A stretch of DNA of 64,000 bases from Christensenellaceae bacterium (GTDB taxonomy: Bacteria; Bacillota; Clostridia; Christensenellales; Aristaeellaceae), in NCBI GenBank assembly GCA_020025205.1, contig JAHHSO010000001.1, positions 1 through 64,000 on the forward strand, given 5' to 3'. Each line of letters starts with the position of its first letter. Positions within the stretch are counted from its first letter, which is position 1. The notes under the pieces are model-generated. The model worked only from the letters and a program-made list of their open reading frames with translations, was not told where the DNA came from and did not search any database. A program made the position numbers and the translations under genes. This document shows, piece by piece, positions 57,950 to 64,000 of the stretch.

Positions 57950-58786
57950 ATGAACGCAGTCACCGCGTTTGAAAACAGGAAAGATGCGCTCTATGCGCAG
58001 ATCAAATCATCTCAGAATATGCCGCAGGCTGCTGCCTGTGCATCGATGGCTTTGGAACAGATTGCCAGCGATTTGGCTCAAAATGAGCAAAACGATGCGC
58101 TGCGTCAGCGTCAGCAGGCGGTGATGGCGGTTGCCAAGCGGCTGCCGCTGTCCCTGCGCGCGGCGAGGGCGGAAGGGCGGCTTGTCGTTGAGCAGACCGA
58201 AGAGGAAAAACCGAGCCTGCTGGAGAAAATCCGGCGCGGCGCGATGGGGCTGGGGGCGCTGATGCTGGCCTCTTTGGCTGTATTTGAAGCGATTGATGGA
58301 AAGATTCTCTTTGCGCTGTTTCAGGCGCTGGGCGGGGTTCTTCTTTTTGGCGGACGCATACAGACCGCAGCGCATACACGTGCGCGAGCCGAAGGTGTTG
58401 TGGCCGCTGATGCAGATGAGCTGCTGCGCAATGTACGCGAAGTTTGTCAGGCTGTGGACGTTTGTGCGTCCGACTTAACGCTTCTGGACAAGACGCCCGC
58501 GCTGATTTCCGGCACAGCGGATGATGCAACGCTTGACCTGCTGTCGGCGATGATGGAAGCGCGCGCTTCCGGCAGAGAAGATTTGGCGGTTCGTGCGCTG
58601 GATCAGGCAGACCAAATGCTGCGGCTGATGGGTGTGGAAGCGGTATCGTATGATGCACAGCACAGGGCGATGTTTGACATTCTGCCGACGCTCAAGGGAG
58701 AACGGACGGTGCGCCCGGCGCTTGTTAAGGACAGGCAGGTTCTGCGCCGTGGTGTTGCGGCAGTGGAAGGAGGCGGGGGAGCATGA
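57950..58786 (+). CDS. Membrane protein paired with an Hsp70-like ATPase
   Basis: A 278-aa protein of unrecognised family. A helical N-terminal domain (1-90, rich in Ala, Gln and charged residues) is followed by two membrane helices (about 97-115 and 118-136) and a second helical domain (about 140-275) with many Ala and Leu, containing ASDLTLLDKTPAL and RALDQADQMLRLMG. It overlaps the next gene by four bases (ATGA), a sign of coupled translation and of a protein pair that works together. It could anchor the Hsp70-like ATPase at the membrane. ATG at 57950 with GGAGG upstream. Confidence 0.75.
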   Translation: MNAVTAFENRKDALYAQIKSSQNMPQAAACASMALEQIASDLAQNEQNDALRQRQQAVMAVAKRLPLSLRAARAEGRLVVEQTEEEKPSLLEKIRRGAMGLGALMLASLAVFEAIDGKILFALFQALGGVLLFGGRIQTAAHTRARAEGVVAADADELLRNVREVCQAVDVCASDLTLLDKTPALISGTADDATLDLLSAMMEARASGREDLAVRALDQADQMLRLMGVEAVSYDAQHRAMFDILPTLKGERTVRPALVKDRQVLRRGVAAVEGGGGA

Positions 58787-60687
58787 AGATTCTGGGCTTT
58801 GATTTGGGAGACGGAGAAAGCTCCGTCACACTTTTGGACGAGAATTCGACTGTGGAGCCGCGTGTTCTGCCGCTGTGCGGACGAGCCAGCCTCTTGTCTG
58901 CCGTTGGGCAGAAAGATGGAAAAATCGTCATTGGCGAGGCGGCGAGCGTGCTCTCCGGTGCGCTGGATGCAAAGGTGCGCTTTAAGTCCCGATATCTGAC
59001 CGATCCGCAGGCAGCTGCTGATGTGCGCATGTTTGCGCAGGGGGTTATGACGGAACTTTTGAGCCAGGAGCCGGGGCTGATGGCGGAGGTGTCCAGAACG
59101 GTTGTCGGTTGTCCGGCGGGCTGGGGAGATGGCAGGCGGGAGCAGTATGCGGCGCTTTTGGAATCAGCCGGTTTTCCCAATGTGCATGTGGTGCCGGAGC
59201 CGCGCGCAGCGTTTTTGTATGCCCGCCATGCACGCGGCCTGCGGATTGATCCTGAACTGATGAGCCAGAGCGCCATGGTGATTGATATTGGCTCATCCAC
59301 GACAGACTTTGCCTATATTGTAGATGGCCATCAACAGGATTTGGCACTCTTTGGCGATACCAATCTCGGCGGCGGCGTGCTGGATGAGATGATTCTGGAA
59401 CGGGCGCTTTCCGCCTCGGCAGATGGCCAAGAGATGATGCGCGTATTTAAAGAAAGTCCGGCGTGGAAGAGCTATTGCGAGCTGGAAGTTCGGCGGATCA
59501 AGGAGAACTATTTTCTGGATGAAGAAAAGTGGAAAGACAAAGCGCTCACGCGTCCGCTGGTTATCTGTTACGACAAGACGCTCATGCTGGATATCAGCCT
59601 GAATGGACAAGCCATGGAGGAGGTCATTCATGCGCCGTCTGCTGTGCTGGGGGGCAGGAGTTTTGTCAGCTGCCTGAATGATGCGCTGAAGGCGGCGCAG
59701 AAAGTGAGCCGCGACTGCCCGCCGAAAGTCGTGATTCTGACGGGAGGCGCGTCGCGCATGACGTTTTTCAGGGAAGCCTGCAAAGCAGCTTTCCCCCAGA
59801 GCCTTGTAGTCCTCTGCCCGGAACCGGAGTGCTCCATTGCGCGCGGCTTGTCTTATGCGGGGCGCGTGGATGTGCATTTGCAGGTGTTCCGTCAGGAGGT
59901 CGCTTCTTTGGCACACGGCGAAAGGCTGGCCTCTGCGGTCAACGCGAGCGCACATGAGCTATATGCACCGATGGCCCATGCGCTGTTTTCCGCGGCCAGA
60001 AAAAGTGCTCTGGAAGCGGTGGCGCTTTGGCGGTGCGGAAAGATCAAGACGATTGACGCACTGGACGACAGGGTAAAGGAAAAGATGGAAAAAGCGTTTT
60101 CCAGCGATGAGCTGGCAGCCAGAATCGAAGGCGAGCTTCGCGTATGGATGGAGGAGCTGATGCAGACGTTGGAAAGCGAATTAACCTCACTGTGCGTGCG
60201 GTGCGGCGTGCCTCCGGAACATATGTCTCTGTCTGGAGCGAAGCTGGATGCGGGACTTTCAGGCGTGAGGCTGTCGCTTTTGGATGCGATGGGCATGGAT
60301 ATTCTCTCTGGCCTGATGGGTGTTGTTCTGGCGGTTGTCGGCGCGAGCGTGTGCGGCGGCGGCGGGCTGGCGCTGGTGGGAACAGGCCCTGTAGGCATGG
60401 CTGCTGGGGCGGTGGCAGGCGTTCTTTTGGCCGTTGTCGGAAAAGGCAGCATGGAAAAGACGCTCCGGCGCGCAAACATTCCCGTGATTTTGCGTCAGGT
60501 GGTTACGGATACCGCGGTGAAGCATGGGCTTTCCCGGCAGCGGGAGGAAATTGAGCGCGCTGTTATCAAAGCGCTGGCTGATCCGCAGAACGGATTCAGC
60601 GCACGGCTTTATGAGAGCCTGGCCAATACACTGGGTACACAGATGGAGCGGATGGCAAGAAATGCGGAAATGTCTATCTGCGCATAA
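58783..60687 (+). CDS. Noncanonical Hsp70/actin-like ATPase with hydrophobic C-terminus
   Basis: A 634-aa protein. The nucleotide-binding domain (about 1-360) has the Hsp70/actin motifs: phosphate 1 FDLGDGESSVTLLDE, phosphate 2 VIDIGSSTTDFAY (about 165) and adenosine LTGGASRMTFF (about 320). The canonical DnaK substrate-binding domain and EEVD-type tail are missing. In its place are helical segments (about 370-495) and a Gly/Ala-rich hydrophobic stretch (about 503-553, GLMGVVLAVVGAS, GPVGMAAGAVAGVLL) that could form a membrane hairpin. DnaK, GrpE and DnaJ genes are not nearby. Coupled with the upstream membrane protein; function unknown. Confidence 0.82.
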   Translation: MKILGFDLGDGESSVTLLDENSTVEPRVLPLCGRASLLSAVGQKDGKIVIGEAASVLSGALDAKVRFKSRYLTDPQAAADVRMFAQGVMTELLSQEPGLMAEVSRTVVGCPAGWGDGRREQYAALLESAGFPNVHVVPEPRAAFLYARHARGLRIDPELMSQSAMVIDIGSSTTDFAYIVDGHQQDLALFGDTNLGGGVLDEMILERALSASADGQEMMRVFKESPAWKSYCELEVRRIKENYFLDEEKWKDKALTRPLVICYDKTLMLDISLNGQAMEEVIHAPSAVLGGRSFVSCLNDALKAAQKVSRDCPPKVVILTGGASRMTFFREACKAAFPQSLVVLCPEPECSIARGLSYAGRVDVHLQVFRQEVASLAHGERLASAVNASAHELYAPMAHALFSAARKSALEAVALWRCGKIKTIDALDDRVKEKMEKAFSSDELAARIEGELRVWMEELMQTLESELTSLCVRCGVPPEHMSLSGAKLDAGLSGVRLSLLDAMGMDILSGLMGVVLAVVGASVCGGGGLALVGTGPVGMAAGAVAGVLLAVVGKGSMEKTLRRANIPVILRQVVTDTAVKHGLSRQREEIERAVIKALADPQNGFSARLYESLANTLGTQMERMARNAEMSICA

Positions 60688-60818
60688 AGCGGGCGGGTTC
60701 TATCGCGTTTTTCACAGGGACGCAAAGAATTTGCCAAAAGGACGGCGATTGCGCCCCATTTGGCGAAAAAGTGTGTTATAATGATCACAACGTTTGAACA
60801 TTTAAGGAGGGTATATTG

Positions 60819-61541
60819 ATGGAATTCCATGTTTACGACACTGCGCGCGAGGCGTGCGAAGCGGCTGGTTTCCTGTTTGCGGCGCAGATTACCCGCAAGG
60901 GCGACAGCATTCTCGGCCTGGCGACCGGCTCTACCCCGATTCCGGCGTATGAGATGATGGTCGAGTGGCATAAGCGCGGCGTCCTCGATTTCAGCCGCAT
61001 CCGCACGTTCAATCTGGACGAGTATGTCGGCATAGACTACAAGAACCCGCTGAGCTACCATGCTTTTATGGAGGAGAATCTCTTCGGCAAGGTGAACATT
61101 CGCAAGGAGAATATCCATCTGCCCAGCGGCAATGCTGCGGCAGACGGCGAAGCATATGATAAGATGATTCGCGATGCCGGCGGCATTGACATTCAGCTGC
61201 TGGGCATTGGCCGCAATGGACATATTGGCTTTAATGAACCGGCGGACGAGTTCACCTATGGCACGCACGTTGTCACCCTGACTGAGGACACCATTGAAGC
61301 GAATGCGCGCTTCTTCAAGAGCGCAGACGAAGTGCCGCGTCAGGCGATTTCCATGGGCGTTGGCAACATCATGGCGGCCAAGTGCGTAGTGCTGGTTGCG
61401 ACCGGAGCGAACAAGGCACAGGCTGTGTATGACACCATTCGCGGCCCGATTACGCCGCGCGTTCCGGCTTCCATCCTGCAGCTGCATCCCTGCTGCGTGA
61501 TTCTGGCAGACCGAGAGGCAGCCAGCCTGATGAAGGACTGA
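60819..61541 (+). CDS. nagB: Glucosamine-6-phosphate deaminase
   Basis: A 240-aa enzyme converting glucosamine 6-phosphate to fructose 6-phosphate and ammonia. Characteristic motifs are LGLATGSTPIPAYEMM (about 34-49), FNLDEYVGIDY with the catalytic aspartate, and QLLGIGRNGHIGFNEP (about 130-145) with the catalytic Asn/His. ATG at 60819 is eight bases from AAGGAGG; a TTG one codon earlier is not preferred. It lies four bases before nagA, so the two form an amino-sugar use operon. No permease or regulator for it is in the window. Confidence 0.95.
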   Translation: MEFHVYDTAREACEAAGFLFAAQITRKGDSILGLATGSTPIPAYEMMVEWHKRGVLDFSRIRTFNLDEYVGIDYKNPLSYHAFMEENLFGKVNIRKENIHLPSGNAAADGEAYDKMIRDAGGIDIQLLGIGRNGHIGFNEPADEFTYGTHVVTLTEDTIEANARFFKSADEVPRQAISMGVGNIMAAKCVVLVATGANKAQAVYDTIRGPITPRVPASILQLHPCCVILADREAASLMKD

Positions 61542-61545
61542 TAGC

Positions 61546-62658
61546 ATGCTTGTCAAAAATGGAATGGCGTTCGTGGACGGAAAATTTATCCGTGCTGACG
61601 TGCGCATAGAAAACAGGGAGATTACGGCAGTCGGCCTGCTTGAAGCATGTCCCGATGAAGTGGTGAAGGATGCAGAAGGGCTGTATGTTCTGCCAGGTTT
61701 TGTGGATATCCATATTCACGCATTTGGCGGGGCAGACTGTATGCGCGGCGAGGCGGACGTGCGCCGCATGAGCGAAGGGCTTCTTCAAACCGGCGTGGCG
61801 GCGTTTGTCCCCACGACGATGAGCGCGTTCCCGAAGGAGACGCACGAAGCCCTCGAGGGCATAAAGCATGTCAAGGATCACCCCTGTGCCAACGGTGCGG
61901 CGGTTCTTGGCGCACACATGGAAGCACCTTTCCTTGCTCCTCAGTTTAAGGGGGCGCAATTGGGCGAATGTCTCCAGCTGCCGACGGTTCAGGCCTACGA
62001 GGAGATGACCCATGGCATTGACTGCGTGAAGATGATGACGCTTGCACCGGAACTGCCGGGGGCCATTGATATGGTGTCTTATCTCAAGGCACATGGCGTT
62101 GTGACCTGCGCGGCCCATTCTGCGGCGACAGCCCAACAGGTGCATGCAGCAGCAGATGCAGGCCTTTCGCAGATTACACATCTGTTTAACGCACAAAGCC
62201 CGCTGCATCATCGTGAGCCGGGCGTTCCGGGCGCGGGCCTTGCGGATGACCGCATCGTTGTGCAGGTGATCGCTGATGGCATTCATCTGCATCCTGATAT
62301 TCTGCGCATTGCAGCTCTGTGCAAGGGCAGCGAAGGTATGGCGTTGATTTCGGACTCGATGGAGGCTGCGGGCCTGCCGGATGGCCAGTATGATTTGGGC
62401 GGACAGGCGGTATTTGTCAAGGATGGCGCGGCGAGGCTCGCCAATGGCGTGCTTGCCGGATCGACGCTGCTTCTGCATCAGGCTGTGAGCAATATGATTA
62501 AACTGGCGAAAATGCCGCCGGAGACGGTCATCCCGATGGCGACCAGCACGCCCGCCGATTCGATTGGCGCCAAGGGGTACGGGCGCATTCAGGAAGGCGA
62601 TGCAGGCGTTCTGGTTTTGATGGACAGAGATTGGAACTTTGCGGGCGTCGTTGCATAA
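61546..62658 (+). CDS. nagA: N-acetylglucosamine-6-phosphate deacetylase
   Basis: A 370-aa amidohydrolase removing acetate from N-acetylglucosamine 6-phosphate. Metal and active-site motifs: VDIHIHAFGGADCM (about 58-71), GAHMEAPFLAPQFKGAQ with the metal-binding Glu (about 123-139), CAAHSAATAQQVHAA, THLFNAQSPLHHREPG, and ALISDSMEAAG with the catalytic Asp. Length is normal. It follows nagB in one operon; GlcN6P from this reaction feeds nagB. A terminator lies about 80 bases downstream. Confidence 0.95.
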   Translation: MLVKNGMAFVDGKFIRADVRIENREITAVGLLEACPDEVVKDAEGLYVLPGFVDIHIHAFGGADCMRGEADVRRMSEGLLQTGVAAFVPTTMSAFPKETHEALEGIKHVKDHPCANGAAVLGAHMEAPFLAPQFKGAQLGECLQLPTVQAYEEMTHGIDCVKMMTLAPELPGAIDMVSYLKAHGVVTCAAHSAATAQQVHAAADAGLSQITHLFNAQSPLHHREPGVPGAGLADDRIVVQVIADGIHLHPDILRIAALCKGSEGMALISDSMEAAGLPDGQYDLGGQAVFVKDGAARLANGVLAGSTLLLHQAVSNMIKLAKMPPETVIPMATSTPADSIGAKGYGRIQEGDAGVLVLMDRDWNFAGVVA

Positions 62659-62737
62659 ACCGTAGGTGTGCAGGGCAGACTGCTTCTGGGCCGACCTGGC
62701 ACGAAAGCAAAATCAAACCGGATTTCCCGGGAAATCG

Positions 62738-62769
62738 GCATTGGGGAGCACTCCTCAATGCTGTTTTTT
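62738..62769 (+). terminator. Intrinsic terminator of the nagBA operon
   Basis: GCATTGGGGA pairs with TCCTCAATGC around GCAC, followed by TG and six T. Confidence 0.75.
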
Positions 62770-62826
62770 CTCTCGATAAAGGGAAAGACAGCATTTACTT
62801 AAACGACCCGCAGAGGAAACAGAAAA

Positions 62827-63243
62827 ATGGACTGTACGATATATACGCCAAAGGAATTGAAACGAAAATACCGCGCAGGAAAGAAGCGAATATTGATATT
62901 GGGCAGATATCAGCAGAAGCTGGTGCTTGCCAGAAGAGAAAACCTGTGGGCACTGCCGGAAACTGAATGCCGCCGCGGTGAAAGCATGGAAGAGAGTGCT
63001 CGCCGTGCGCTGGGAGAAGCGATCGGGGAAGCCGTTTTTACAGTGCAGCTTCTTTGTGCGTTCGAGGAAGATGGACAGGATGGCGGGTATGTGTATGTTG
63101 CGGACATCAGTGAATGGGAAGAAAAAGCGGATGCCTGTGCGTTTTCTGACCTGCCTGCGCCAGAAGAAACCCGGGAAGCCCTTCTGATTTGTGCGCTTCG
63201 CCGCTGGGCGTGGCCGTTTTTCCCTGAAAAAGAAACATGCTGA
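62827..63243 (+). CDS. Nudix-like protein with degenerate Nudix box
   Basis: A 138-aa protein with the layout of a Nudix hydrolase: strand RILILGRYQQKLVLARR (about 21-37), then WALPE and the box region CRRGESMEESARRALGEAIG (about 48-67). The consensus REuxEExGu reads RALGEAIG, so two catalytic glutamates are replaced by Ala; only Glu52 and Glu64 remain. It may be inactive or work on a different substrate. ATG at 62827 without a strong ribosome binding site. It stands between a terminator and the DUF896 gene. Confidence 0.7.
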   Translation: MDCTIYTPKELKRKYRAGKKRILILGRYQQKLVLARRENLWALPETECRRGESMEESARRALGEAIGEAVFTVQLLCAFEEDGQDGGYVYVADISEWEEKADACAFSDLPAPEETREALLICALRRWAWPFFPEKETC

Positions 63244-63316
63244 GAGGCTTTTCTGCTTGACGCATTAAAAAAAACGCGGTATCATAAAAATGATACTACC
63301 TGTGGAGGTTGTTTGC

Positions 63317-63529
63317 ATGGAACATGAACAGATTGAGCGCATCAATGAATTGGCGCGCAAAAAGAAGAGCGTCGGGCTGACAGAGTCAGAAATGGCTGAA
63401 CAGGAAAAGCTGCGCAAACAGTATATTCGGGAATTCCGCGCGAATATGGAAGATACGCTGCGCCGCGTGCGCGTGGAACAGGCAGACGGAAGCTATAAGC
63501 CGCTTGTCAAAAAAGATAAAATGAATTGA
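63317..63529 (+). CDS. DUF896 (YnzC-like) protein
   Basis: A 70-aa helical protein that matches the DUF896/YnzC family: IERINELARKKKSVGLTESE, AEQEKLRKQYIREFRANMED, then a basic tail. YnzC is a small protein of Bacillus linked to the SOS-associated yneA operon, but the biochemical role is not known. ATG at 63317 with GGAGG upstream; an earlier in-frame ATG at 63290 has none. A terminator follows directly. Confidence 0.9.
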   Translation: MEHEQIERINELARKKKSVGLTESEMAEQEKLRKQYIREFRANMEDTLRRVRVEQADGSYKPLVKKDKMN

Positions 63530-63533
63530 TGAA

Positions 63534-63559
63534 AGACGGTCGGTGACCGTCTTTTTTTA
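63534..63559 (+). terminator. Intrinsic terminator of the DUF896 gene
   Basis: AGACGGTC pairs with GACCGTCT around a three-base loop, followed by seven T. Confidence 0.85.
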
Positions 63560-63810
63560 ACGTTGTATCGTCCCATTTGCATCGAATGGCTTCCGGGCTT
63601 GAAGCTTCTGATTGAAGGCATACGGAGATAAAATTCGCAGAAAGGGTATATGTCATTTTCGGTTCTGCCCATGAAAATCGCTTCGCACTAGTGGAAAAAA
63701 AGAAAATCCTGTGATATACTGAAGAAAAATTAAATGAAAAGAAAAATCAGGAAGAATTGTGAATGTTCTTTCGTTAAGTGTACAGAGGAAAAGAGGGCGG
63801 GTGAATCATT

Positions 63811-64000
63811 TTGAAAAAAAATATGTGGCTTCTTGTGGTTTTGATGCTCCTTGTGCTCCCTGCGGCGGCGCTGGCAGATCAGTTTGCCGTCGTGCGTGGA
63901 GGGCGGCTCAATCTGCGCGAATATGCAGATGTGAACAGCAGAAGCCTGGGCAAGTATAACACCGGCACATGGGTGGTGGTCGATGGCAATAACCAGTATG
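63811..64000 (+). CDS. Secreted SH3 domain protein, cut by the window end
   Basis: Only the first 63 codons are visible. A signal peptide covers about 1-22 (basic start, hydrophobic core LLVVLMLLVLPAAALA), followed by the start of an SH3b domain: VVRGGRLNLREYADVNSRSLG and KYNTGTWVVVDG. The start is TTG at 63811 or ATG at 63823; the ribosome binding site is a G-rich stretch upstream. Related in plan to the SH3 protein at 39076. The remaining domains lie outside the window. Confidence 0.75.
   Translation, partial: MKKNMWLLVVLMLLVLPAAALADQFAVVRGGRLNLREYADVNSRSLGKYNTGTWVVVDGNNQY

Overview
The window looks like chromosomal DNA of a Gram-positive anaerobe of the Clostridia (Bacillota). The evidence is strong AAGGAGG-type ribosome binding sites, housekeeping promoters of the TTGACA-17-TATAAT type, many intrinsic terminators, and clostridial family proteins: DUF1846, DUF896, Tex, SPFH plus ribbon-helix-helix, an ANTAR regulator, a two-gene SUF system and several secreted Pro/Thr-rich proteins. 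No rRNA, tRNA, CRISPR array or intact prophage was recognised. Genus cannot be fixed from sequence alone.

Layout. 0-7 kb: DUF1622 membrane protein, MATE exporter, a TetR regulator divergent from an EamA exporter, and a MerR regulator next to a secreted FMN/FAD flavoprotein whose promoter has the 19-bp spacer typical of MerR control. 7.2-16 kb (minus strand): a Dlt-like locus. An MBOAT acyltransferase and two paralogous DltD-like SGNH proteins form one unit. A second unit has its own promoter and encodes a DltA-like adenylating enzyme, a fold-III PLP decarboxylase-like protein, a DltC-like carrier protein and an M18 aminopeptidase. 16-21 kb: SPFH protein with a small ribbon-helix-helix protein, a leucine-rich repeat protein, DUF1846 and an ANTAR protein with a degenerate receiver. 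21.5-31.4 kb: a run of secreted and membrane genes (Pro/Thr-rich secreted protein, two HlyD-like adaptors, a 772-aa solute-binding fusion, two CUT1-type permeases, a MacB/FtsX-like permease) with no ATPase gene.

31-40 kb: GNAT, a PRK06851-type ATPase, a membrane-anchored Pro/Thr repeat protein, a mini P-loop protein, threonine synthase, a beta-lactamase-fold protein with an altered metal site and an SH3 protein. 40-46 kb: uvrB-uvrA enclosed by two decayed, inverted fragments of the same insertion sequence, followed by decayed DNA, an ArsR-type regulator and a MITE-like palindrome. 48-50 kb: a minimal sufC-sufB operon. 50-57 kb: MBL hydrolase, Tex, a secreted protein and a COG2509 FAD enzyme. 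57-61 kb: RluA divergent from an operon of a membrane protein and a noncanonical Hsp70-like ATPase. 60.8-64 kb: nagB-nagA, a degenerate Nudix protein, DUF896, and the start of a secreted SH3 protein cut by the window end.

The most interesting candidate system is the 8.5-16 kb locus. It has the parts of teichoic-acid D-alanylation (activate, load on a carrier, transfer across the membrane, attach outside) but adds a decarboxylase/racemase-fold enzyme between the ligase and the carrier and duplicates the DltD-like protein. This suggests a surface polymer decorated with something other than, or made differently from, D-alanine. Second come the transporter-like cluster without ATPases and the membrane-linked Hsp70 pair.
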